Of a stretch of DNA of 5,061 nucleotides, positions 1 to 5,061 are shown in pieces. Under the pieces are notes generated by a model, which ran no database searches, had not been told where the DNA came from, and saw nothing but the letters and a program-made list of their open reading frames with translations. The position numbers were made by a program, and so were the translations under genes. Numbering within the stretch: position 1 is the first letter of the stretch; the number at the start of each line of letters is the position of its first letter. The DNA is from Planctomycetota bacterium (GTDB lineage: Bacteria; Planctomycetota; J058; J103), in contig RFJN01000026.1 in the NCBI GenBank assembly GCA_003694875.1, forward strand, positions 1 through 5,061, given 5' to 3'.

Positions 1-1238
1 GCCGCCGCACGCTCCATGACCGGCTCCCAGTCGGGCGTGGTCGTGTCGGCCACGAGCACCTCGCCGTCCTGCAGCCGGGAGAGTTCGGACAGCCCGCCGA
101 TGATCCGCGCTCGGCCCTGCGCCACCGACGTCCCGACCGCGCGCCCGGTGCACAACACCTCGCCGTCGCCACGCTTGTGCCAGGTCTCGAGAACGGTCGC
201 GTCACGCTGCGAGACCACCGTCTCGGGACGCGCCTGCACGATGTACAGAAGGCCGTCCTCTCGGTCCTTCGCCCATTCGATGTCCATGGGCTGCCAGTGC
301 CCGGCCCTCTCGCTGTAGTGGCGCTCGATCTCGAGCGCGTACGCGGCGAGTTGCAGCACATCCTCGTCCGGGATACAGAACCGCTCGCGCTCCTCGGGCG
401 AGGTCGGCACGTTCCGGGTCGTGGCGCCCACCCGCCCCTGGCGCAGCACCATCTTGATCTTCTTGGCCCCGAGCCGCCGGCCGAGCACCGCCCGGAATCC
501 CTTCTCGAACGTGGGCTTGTGGACGTAGAACTCGTCCGGATCGACCGCCCCCTGCACCACGTTCTCCCCGAGACCATAGGCGCCCGTGACGAAGACGACG
601 TCGGGGAATCCACTCTCGGTGTCGACCGTGAACATCACGCCCGAGGCGGCGAGATCGGAGCGCACCATCTTCTGCACGCCGATCGACAGCGCGACCTTGA
701 AGTGGTCGAAACCCTTGTCGATCCGGTAGTGGATCGCGCGATCGGTGAACAGGCTCGCGAAACAGCGCCCGCACGCCTCGATCAGCGCCTGCTCCCCGTG
801 CACGTTCAGAAACGTCTCCTGCTGGCCGGCGAAGCTCGCACCGGGAAGATCCTCCGCGGTGGCCGAACTGCGCACCGCAACCCCCACCTCGCGGCCATAG
901 CGCTGCCGCAACTGCGCGTACGCCTCGAGGATCTCGGCACGCAGGTCGTCCGGAAACGGCGCGTTGTGCACGATCTCCCGCGCACGTGCCCCACGCCGCG
1001 CAAGGTCCTCCACGTCCGCCGCATCGAGTCCGTCGAGCGCCTCGTGCAGCGCCGCCCACGCCCCCGCCCGGTCGAGCACGTGGCGGTACGCCTCGGCGGT
1101 GATCGCGAAACCGTCCGGTACCCGGACACCCCGCGCCGAGAGCGAACGCACCATCTCGCCGAGCGAGGCGTTCTTGCCCCCCACGAGCGGTACGTCCTCG
1201 ATGCCGAGTTCGGAGAACCACCGGACGAAACGCGCCAT
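1..1238 (-). CDS. ppsA: Phosphoenolpyruvate synthase (pyruvate, water dikinase), N-terminal part, cut by the window edge
   Basis: PpsA makes PEP from pyruvate and ATP with release of AMP and phosphate, the entry step of gluconeogenesis from three-carbon acids; it is cytosolic. I translated all 412 codons and found no stop. The ATP-grasp-like nucleotide-binding domain shows GGKNASLGEM at residues 20-29, AVRSSATAEDLPGASFAGQQ at 121-140, FTDRAIHYR at 164-172, SGVMFTVD at 199-206, AYGLGENVVQGAV at 220-232 and VQARPE at 334-339. These are hallmarks of the PEP-synthase/PPDK family. Residues 399-408 (TTTPDWEPVM) match the start of the central swivelling domain. The phosphohistidine motif (GGRTCHAA in the family) should follow within about 20 residues outside the window, so it and the C-terminal PEP/pyruvate-binding barrel are not visible. 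The ATG at 1238 is chosen because AGGAGG lies 8 bases upstream and the protein begins, as in homologues, just before the GGKNASLGEM motif. It follows the kinase gene on the same strand after 146 bases. Confidence 0.97.
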   Translation of the reverse strand, partial: MARFVRWFSELGIEDVPLVGGKNASLGEMVRSLSARGVRVPDGFAITAEAYRHVLDRAGAWAALHEALDGLDAADVEDLARRGARAREIVHNAPFPDDLRAEILEAYAQLRQRYGREVGVAVRSSATAEDLPGASFAGQQETFLNVHGEQALIEACGRCFASLFTDRAIHYRIDKGFDHFKVALSIGVQKMVRSDLAASGVMFTVDTESGFPDVVFVTGAYGLGENVVQGAVDPDEFYVHKPTFEKGFRAVLGRRLGAKKIKMVLRQGRVGATTRNVPTSPEERERFCIPDEDVLQLAAYALEIERHYSERAGHWQPMDIEWAKDREDGLLYIVQARPETVVSQRDATVLETWHKRGDGEVLCTGRAVGTSVAQGRARIIGGLSELSRLQDGEVLVADTTTPDWEPVMERAA

Positions 1239-1243
1239 GAGAG

Positions 1244-1280
1244 GCCCCTCCTGCGGTGGTTGGTGGGCAACCGCAGGGGC
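1244..1280 (-). promoter_or_regulatory. Inverted repeat that encloses the ppsA Shine-Dalgarno sequence
   Basis: Read on the minus strand, the 5' arm GCCCCTGCGGT (1280-1270) can pair with the 3' arm ACCGCAGGAGGGGC (1257-1244). This gives 11 base pairs with one three-base bulge and a 12-base loop (1269-1258). The Shine-Dalgarno AGGAGG (1252-1247) lies inside the 3' arm, 8 bases before the ATG. If the structure forms in RNA, the ribosome site is masked. The same symmetry could instead be a protein operator overlapping the expected transcription start. A start near 1275 would drop the outer CCCC part and leave a shorter stem of about seven pairs. The repeat itself is plain; its function is inference. 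Confidence 0.6.
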
Positions 1281-1281
1281 G

Positions 1282-1310
1282 ATCGTAGCGCAATGCGACG
1301 GCGACTCCAA
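1282..1310 (-). promoter_or_regulatory. Candidate sigma70-type promoter for ppsA
   Basis: On the minus strand TTGGAG (1310-1305) and TACGAT (1287-1282) are separated by exactly 17 bases. The hexamers match the consensus TTGACA and TATAAT at three and four positions respectively. A start near 1275 would give a leader of roughly 37 bases carrying the strong Shine-Dalgarno sequence. Optimal spacing and position in the short kinase-ppsA gap support the call; the weak -35 match limits it. It would let ppsA be transcribed independently of the kinase gene. Confidence 0.4.
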
Positions 1311-1311
1311 G

Positions 1312-1370
1312 TCGGGTCAGAGCGATCGGGTCAGAGCGCCTACCGCACGGACGACGGGATCGTGACCCGA
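1312..1370 (-). repeat. Two tandem 13-base repeats and one inverted core upstream of the ppsA promoter
   Basis: On the minus strand CGCTCTGACCCGA occurs at 1338-1326 and again at 1324-1312, a repeat period of 14 bases, ending one base before the candidate -35 hexamer. The 8-base core TGACCCGA occurs a third time in the opposite orientation at 1363-1370. The placement is typical of activator sites. The inverted copy could also pair with a direct copy to form an 8-bp stem just after the kinase stop codon, but no T-run follows, so an intrinsic terminator is unlikely. No known regulator consensus is recognised. Confidence 0.5.
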
Positions 1371-1384
1371 GCGGCACGACGGCC

Positions 1385-3940
1385 TTAGCCGTCCCGACGC
1401 GCGGCCTCGAGTGCGTGGCGAATCGTCTCGAGCAGCACCGGCATGCGGCTCGGCTTGGGCACGAAGTTGCGCCCGGGCACGAGTTCGATCTCTCCGGCCC
1501 GCGCCGACTCGCCGTAGCCGCTCGTGAAGACGATTGCGAGATCCGGACGCTCGCGCCGCAGCGCCTCGGCGAGTTCGACGCCGCTCATGCCGCCCGCCAT
1601 GACGAGGTCGGTCATCACGAGATCGATCGCACCGCCGCGCTCTCGCCAGATCCGCAGCGCGTCCGGACCGCTCTCCGCGGTGAGCACCGTGTAGCCGCGA
1701 CGCTCGAGCATGGTCGCCACGAGGCGCCGCACCGCCTCCTCGTCTTCGACGAGAAGGATGCGTTCACCCGAACCTCGCGGCGCCGGACGGCGCTCCGCGA
1801 CCGGACTTCCCGAGGACGACACCCCGTCCGCGGACGGGAAGTACACCCGGAAGAGGGTTCCTTGTCCCGGTCGACTCTCCACCTCGATCCCTCCTCCGTG
1901 CTGCCTGACGATGCCGTAGACCGTCGACAACCCGAGCCCCGTCCCCTTGCCGACCTCCTTGGTCGTGAAGAACGGCTCGAAGATCCGCTCGAGCACCTCG
2001 GGCGGCATCCCGGATCCGGTATCGCGCACCCACAGACGACCATGGACGCCGGCGCGCACCTCGATCTCCCGCGCGTCGGCCTCCTCGAGTTCCACGCGCT
2101 CGCACCCGATCTCCACCTCGCCCCCGTCCGGCAGGGCGTCGCGCGCGTTCACGACAAGGTTCATGACCACCTGCTCGACCATGCTCGGGTCGGCGTGGAT
2201 CACCACGTCCTGCTCGGGCAACGAGAGGCGAAGCTCGATGTCCTCCCCCACGATGCGGGTGAGCATCCGCGCAAGCCGGGTGACGACGTCGCCCAGCGAG
2301 ACACGTCTCGGTCGCATCGCCTGCTGGCGGCCGAACAGCAGCAGTTGACGCACCAGGTCGCTCGCACGATCGACCGCCCGGCGAATCTCCTCGAGAAGCT
2401 GTGGCGGGCCGCCTTCGTCCGGGATCGATTCCAGGAGCAGCGACGAGCAGCCCTGGATCACGGTCAGAACGTTGTTGAAATCGTGCGCGATCCCGCCCGC
2501 GAGACGGCCGATCGCCTCCATCTTCTGGGCCCGACGCAGCTGCGCCTCGAGCCGTCGGCGCTCGGTGTCATCGCGTGCGTTGCACAGCAGCGATACCTCG
2601 CGCTCACTTGCAGCCTCGCTGTAGCGCCGCAGCCGCGCCGAGAGAAACCGCCACGCGCCCTTCGCGTCACGAAACCGGAACGAGACGTCCACGGGCTGCT
2701 CGACCGCCTCCAGCGCGGTGTGCACCGCAGCCCGAAGGGGCTCGTGGTCCTCGGGGTGCACGTACTCCCACAACGATCGGCCTGCAAGATCGACCGGCGA
2801 CAGTCCCAGAATGCGTTCGGAGGACGGGCTCTGGTACACGATCCTCCCCCGCGGACAGAACACCGTGATCAGGTCCGAGGCGTTCTCGATCAACCGCCGG
2901 AACCGCTCCTCGCTCGCGCGCAGCTTCTCGAGCGCCTCCCGCCGCTCCGTCACGTCGCGGAAGATCCCGCGCGTCCAGACGAGCCGCCCAGCCTCCCGGC
3001 TGGCGCTCACGTTGCCCTCGAGCCAGACCCGTCGTCCGTCGCGTGCCACGAAGACCGTCTCGGCGAGGGTCTGCTGCAGTTCTCCGTTGCACAGACGTTC
3101 GAAGATCCGGCCGCACGAGTTGCGGTGTTCGGGCGCGATCACGTCGAAGACCGACAGCCTCGCGATCTCGTGTTCCTCGTATCCGAGCGTCTCTCGCCAG
3201 GCCCGGTTGACAAAGAGAAAGCGCCCGCGCTCGTCGACGCTCTGGATCAGGTCCGAGGTGCTCTCGAACAGGTCGTGGAGCAACTCGGCGTGCTCGCGAA
3301 TCTCCGCCTGCCTTTGATCCCGCTCGATCGCCAGGGCGCACAGCCGTGCCCAGTGCTCGAGCTCCTGCTGCTCGGTGCGGCCGGGACGGCGAACGGTGGT
3401 GTGCGACGAGGCGAGGATACCGACGACCGCGCCCGTCTCGTCCCGTATGGGAAACGACCAGCAGGAGCGGACCCCAAGAGCCAGCGCCAGCGGGCGCAGC
3501 TTCTCCCAGGACGCGCGGGTACACACGTCGGTGGCGAACACCGGCTGCCCCGACAGCGCGGCCGCAGCACACGAGCCCAGCCCCGGCGCCGGCCGAAGAC
3601 CGTCGAGCGCCTGACGCGCCGTCTCCGGAAGCGACGGAGCGGCCGCCACGCGGAACACCCCACCGCGCAGCAGCAGCACCGTCGCGAAGCTGTCGGGGTG
3701 GATCGCCTCGTACGCCCGACAGAACTCCTCGAGCCAGCGCTCGAGCCGCTCGCCCGCGGCCAGCCGCGCCACGAGCCGGCGTTCGATCGCGCCCCGGTCC
3801 GCCTCGGCAGCGGCCGGCGAGGCAGGGGGCCTGGCCTCGCCGTCGGTTCGGGCCGCACGCCACGTGGTTGGAGCGCTACCGCCCTTCCCTGCATCGGAGG
3901 CCGGCCGCCCGCCTCGCCCCACTCGTTCCGCTCGATCCAC
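1385..3940 (-). CDS. Cytosolic hybrid sensor histidine kinase: GAF-PAS-PAS-HisKA-HATPase-receiver
   Basis: Senses an unknown signal, autophosphorylates on histidine and passes phosphate to its own receiver. Numbering from the GTG at 3940 (851 residues): GAF about 60-208, with GLGSC and RSCWSFPI (158-165) typical of GAF domains in such kinases; PAS about 219-337 (FVNRAW) and 341-462 (YVHPEDH); HisKA about 470-538 with phosphoacceptor H486 in GGIAHDFNN; HATPase about 582-702 with N598, DTGSGM (640-645), FEPFFTTK (654-661) and GKGTGLGLS (664-672); receiver about 727-846 with E732/D733, phosphoacceptor D778, T806 and K829. No membrane segment, HPt or DNA-binding domain is present. The stop is TAA at 1385. 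The frame is open up to a TTG at 4114, but the codons before 3940 have poor third-position GC and look non-coding. GTG at 3940 has a weak GAGG 5 bases upstream; GTG at 3922 or 3772 is also possible. The signal and the receiver's downstream partner are unknown. Confidence 0.95.
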   Translation of the reverse strand: MDRAERVGRGGRPASDAGKGGSAPTTWRAARTDGEARPPASPAAAEADRGAIERRLVARLAAGERLERWLEEFCRAYEAIHPDSFATVLLLRGGVFRVAAAPSLPETARQALDGLRPAPGLGSCAAAALSGQPVFATDVCTRASWEKLRPLALALGVRSCWSFPIRDETGAVVGILASSHTTVRRPGRTEQQELEHWARLCALAIERDQRQAEIREHAELLHDLFESTSDLIQSVDERGRFLFVNRAWRETLGYEEHEIARLSVFDVIAPEHRNSCGRIFERLCNGELQQTLAETVFVARDGRRVWLEGNVSASREAGRLVWTRGIFRDVTERREALEKLRASEERFRRLIENASDLITVFCPRGRIVYQSPSSERILGLSPVDLAGRSLWEYVHPEDHEPLRAAVHTALEAVEQPVDVSFRFRDAKGAWRFLSARLRRYSEAASEREVSLLCNARDDTERRRLEAQLRRAQKMEAIGRLAGGIAHDFNNVLTVIQGCSSLLLESIPDEGGPPQLLEEIRRAVDRASDLVRQLLLFGRQQAMRPRRVSLGDVVTRLARMLTRIVGEDIELRLSLPEQDVVIHADPSMVEQVVMNLVVNARDALPDGGEVEIGCERVELEEADAREIEVRAGVHGRLWVRDTGSGMPPEVLERIFEPFFTTKEVGKGTGLGLSTVYGIVRQHGGGIEVESRPGQGTLFRVYFPSADGVSSSGSPVAERRPAPRGSGERILLVEDEEAVRRLVATMLERRGYTVLTAESGPDALRIWRERGGAIDLVMTDLVMAGGMSGVELAEALRRERPDLAIVFTSGYGESARAGEIELVPGRNFVPKPSRMPVLLETIRHALEAARRDG

Positions 3941-4088
3941 TCTCGCCTCGCTCGCGCCGCCCAACCGTTTCCGAGCGATCCATAAATACGTCAGAGCGAG
4001 CGGAGTGCGCCAGAGGGGAAAGGTGCGGTGAAGACGCACAGGGAAAAGGTGGCGGTGGACACCCCAAGAATCCCGACTTCGCCGTGGC

Positions 4089-4128
4089 GAGCCACAGACG
4101 CGTGGCTCCGGCAACGATCCCGGTTGCC
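4089..4128 (-). other. Two back-to-back stem-loops upstream of the kinase
   Basis: On the minus strand GGCAAC (4128-4123) pairs with GTTGCC (4115-4110) across a 7-base loop. One base later GAGCCAC (4108-4102) pairs with GTGGCTC (4095-4089) across a 6-base loop. Both stems are perfect (6 and 7 bp). There is no T-run after either, so they are not classic intrinsic terminators. They could be a structured 5' leader of the kinase mRNA, a 3' end protection element for the upstream gene, or protein sites. They overlap the maximal open frame of the kinase, which argues that translation starts further downstream. Confidence 0.45.
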
Positions 4129-4187
4129 CGCAACGTCACGGTGACAAGGTCAAGACGGTTGCGCGACGAGACGCCGACGGCGGGCAA

Positions 4188-4243
4188 GCGCGAACACGCG
4201 CCGCCGCGCGCCCCTCGGCTCCGTTCGGTGCGCTCACGAGCGC
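4188..4243 (-). terminator. GC-rich hairpins downstream of the zinc-ribbon protein gene, possible weak terminator
   Basis: Two short perfect hairpins lie 60-115 bases after the stop codon of the upstream gene. One is GCGCT-CGTG-AGCGC at 4243-4230; the other is GCGCG-TGTT-CGCGC at 4201-4188, both read on the minus strand. Neither is followed by a run of T, so Rho-independent termination would be poor. In such GC-rich DNA, short hairpins of this size also arise by chance. Confidence 0.2.
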
Positions 4244-4303
4244 CGCATCACGACGCCAGCCGGCCCTTGCCCGGAAACCACCTCGCCAGGCGACGCCAGG
4301 CCA

Positions 4304-4870
4304 TCAGAAATACGTTTCCCAGCGAGAGCGCTCGTAGCGGGCGGCGAAGAAGATCGCGGCGAGGAACGCGAGTGCCGTCACGGCCAGCGGACCATAAAAG
4401 AGCGCGGGCTCGTTGGCGTTGTTGCCGGTATGGGTGAGAACCAGCCACGCGAGGTAGGAGGCGATCGCGACCAGCACCGAGGCGATCGCCGCCTTGAGGC
4501 TACGCCGCTCCATGCCCTTGTAGAGCCGGATCTGGTGCAGGATGTCGTCGCTCGGCCGCTGGGCGCGGTGCTCACAGACCGGACAGGTGATCGCGTCGGC
4601 GGCACGGGCCGCGTCGGCGTCGGCGTTCCAGTCCTCGAGGCACTCGCGGCAGATCAGATCCACCCGCAGCCCCGTGCCCGCGGCCAGGATCCCGACCCGC
4701 GCCTGCTTGTGCTTGCCGCTGCGGCGGCTGCTCGCGCGCGCGCTCTTGCCACTCGTCCGCTTCTGCTTGGCGCTGACCGACTTCTTGCGCGCGCTCACCG
4801 CGGCCTTCTTGCCCGAGGTGCGCTTGCCCTTGCCCGAGACGCGCTTTCCCTTGCCGCTCTTTCTGGCCAT
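4304..4870 (-). CDS. Unrecognised 188-residue protein: basic heptad-repeat tail, zinc ribbon, two membrane segments
   Basis: I do not recognise this family. Residues 1-60 hold 23 Lys/Arg and about 13 Ser/Thr, with no acidic residue before D71. Residues 5-53 form seven units of seven residues, each beginning S-[G/A/S]-[K/R]. A short zinc ribbon follows: C74-x2-C77-x18-C96-x2-C99. Residues about 125-146 and 156-177 are hydrophobic enough to be two membrane helices joined by a short polar loop, and the protein ends in a charged tail (RYERSRWETYF). The long basic N-terminus before the helices favours a cytoplasmic tail and ribbon. Basic tails of this kind resemble those of bacterial histone-H1-like proteins, which bind nucleic acid; a membrane-anchored polyanion- or DNA-binding protein is possible but inferred. 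The ATG at 4870 is supported by GGGAG 6 bases upstream. It is followed by the kinase on the same strand after a long gap, so co-transcription is uncertain. Confidence 0.85.
   Translation of the reverse strand: MARKSGKGKRVSGKGKRTSGKKAAVSARKKSVSAKQKRTSGKSARASSRRSGKHKQARVGILAAGTGLRVDLICRECLEDWNADADAARAADAITCPVCEHRAQRPSDDILHQIRLYKGMERRSLKAAIASVLVAIASYLAWLVLTHTGNNANEPALFYGPLAVTALAFLAAIFFAARYERSRWETYF
4712..4858 (-). repeat. Seven tandem 21-base coding units (heptad repeats) in the basic tail
   Basis: Serine falls at residues 5, 12, 19, 26, 33, 40 and 47, exactly every seven residues. The second position is always G, A or S and the third always K or R. The first two units (SGKGKRV and SGKGKRT) differ at one residue; later units diverge. 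This suggests internal expansion of a 21-base unit, with the most recent copies at the N-terminus. The pattern is not a coiled coil, since the heptads have no hydrophobic a/d positions. Confidence 0.75.
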
Positions 4871-4876
4871 AGCCTG

Positions 4877-4881
4877 CTCCC
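4877..4881 (-). promoter_or_regulatory. Ribosome binding site of the zinc-ribbon membrane protein
   Basis: GGGAG on the minus strand ends 6 bases before the ATG at 4870, which is a good Shine-Dalgarno sequence and spacing. It favours this ATG over the overlapping frames that run through the same DNA. Confidence 0.6.
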
Positions 4882-4939
4882 GTCCCCGCGCGATCCGGCC
4901 AGCCCCTGCGCCGACCGTTCGCTTCGCGGCGCCAGGCTC

Positions 4940-5061
4940 TGTCCAGAAACGCCCCCTGCTGCGATCTCCGCCTGATCACCGACTTGCAGCGTCGCGAGAA
5001 CCGAAGTCGTCCTCGACGTACTTCCGTACGCCTCCGGCGTCTTCGAACCTCGCTCCTCGCC
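4940..5061 (-). other. Leader-like segment with alternative hairpins; possible 3' end of an upstream gene
   Basis: Upstream of the zinc-ribbon gene the minus strand holds two overlapping hairpins. ACGCC-GGA-GGCGT (5040-5028) and GGCGTAC-GGAA-GTACGTC (5032-5015, one G-T pair) share the bases 5032-5028, so only one can form at a time. Further on, GCTGC (4990-4986) can pair with the GCAGC at 4962-4958, enclosing a small GATC stem. One minus frame runs from the edge to a TGA at 4978-4976 and would end in KYVEDDFGSRDAASR, a plausible but unproven protein C-terminus; the other two frames stay open and are arginine- or serine-rich, as expected of non-coding GC-rich DNA. I cannot decide between a gene end, a repeated intergenic element and a structured RNA. 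Confidence 0.3.

Larger units (their letters stand above)
3941..4303. other. Intergenic stretch between the zinc-ribbon protein gene and the kinase gene
   Basis: If the kinase starts at 3940, about 363 bases carry no gene I can support. The stretch holds several GC-rich inverted repeats, a TTGACC at 4157-4152 on the minus strand without a good -10 partner, and the 11-base palindrome GTCACGGTGAC at 4135-4145. It also holds an A/T island around 3982-3988 (TATTTA on the minus strand), which might be a -10 element for the kinase but has no good -35 at 17 bases. The overlapping short frames here have weak starts and codon use unlike the real genes. A promoter for the kinase is expected but cannot be fixed by eye. 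Confidence 0.5.

Noticed and set aside
1326..1370. Intrinsic terminator after the kinase gene
   Set aside because: The 8-bp TCGGGTCA/TGACCCGA stem has a 29-base loop and no T-run; the sequences are better explained as repeated binding elements.
177..1388. A 403-residue plus-strand frame and other minus frames over the ppsA region
   Set aside because: The minus-strand frame ending at 1238 translates to unmistakable PEP synthase; the others have low-complexity Arg-rich products.
1415..3985. An 856-residue open frame on the plus strand antisense to the kinase
   Set aside because: It mirrors the kinase codons in a GC-rich gene, is rich in Arg, His and Pro, and shows no domain. The minus-strand kinase has every family motif.
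4036..4051. Plus-strand gacgcacagggaaaag resembles the start of the GEMM (cyclic-di-GMP) riboswitch
   Set aside because: The rest of the consensus, notably GGGACGCAAAGCC, is missing, and no plus-strand gene follows for it to control.
4014..4160. Plus-strand GGGAA/GGTG and cccgcaac pieces recalling a cobalamin riboswitch
   Set aside because: The spacing is wrong, the conserved AGGA-containing box is absent and there is no downstream gene on that strand.
3876..4187. A 103-residue minus-strand frame between the two genes
   Set aside because: It starts at TTG without a Shine-Dalgarno, overlaps the kinase N-terminal coding region in another frame and has no recognisable features.
4430..4975. A 181-residue plus-strand frame opposite the zinc-ribbon protein
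   Set aside because: It is the reverse of the basic repeat and membrane region, giving a low-complexity Ala/Leu/Arg product. The minus frame has a good Shine-Dalgarno, a zinc ribbon and membrane helices.
4572..4979. A 135-residue minus-strand frame overlapping the start of the zinc-ribbon gene
   Set aside because: It is Arg/Gln/Gly-rich, lacks a ribosome site and overlaps the better-supported gene over most of its length.

Overview
The base composition is strongly GC-rich and the coding frames end mostly in G or C. A soluble GAF-PAS-PAS hybrid histidine kinase sits next to a bacterial PEP synthase. Together these suggest a high-GC Gram-negative bacterium, perhaps a deltaproteobacterial or myxobacterial-type lineage. 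That placement is inference; there is no rRNA or other marker gene here. No mobile element, CRISPR array, tRNA or rRNA was seen.

All supported genes lie on the minus strand, so the window reads from its right end to its left. From 5061 to 4871 there is a non-coding-looking leader with several potential RNA hairpins, and possibly the last codons of an upstream gene. From 4870 to 4304 is a 188-residue protein with a basic seven-residue-repeat tail, a four-cysteine zinc ribbon and two membrane segments; I do not recognise its family. From 4303 to about 3941 is an intergenic stretch with several hairpins. From about 3940 to 1385 is a hybrid sensor kinase (GAF, PAS, PAS, HisKA, HATPase, receiver). 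From 1384 to 1239 is a compact regulatory region. From 1238 to the left edge is the N-terminal part of phosphoenolpyruvate synthase (ppsA), cut off just before its phosphohistidine domain.

The most interesting regulatory signal is in front of ppsA. A candidate sigma70-type promoter is preceded by two tandem copies of a 13-base element and one inverted copy of its core. The strong Shine-Dalgarno sequence lies inside the 3' arm of an 11-bp inverted repeat. The first nine bases of the 13-base element also occur once upstream of the kinase. Control of the gluconeogenic enzyme PpsA by a common regulator, and possibly at translation, is a reasonable hypothesis but is not shown by the sequence. The kinase has no DNA-binding output domain, and no response regulator gene is visible.
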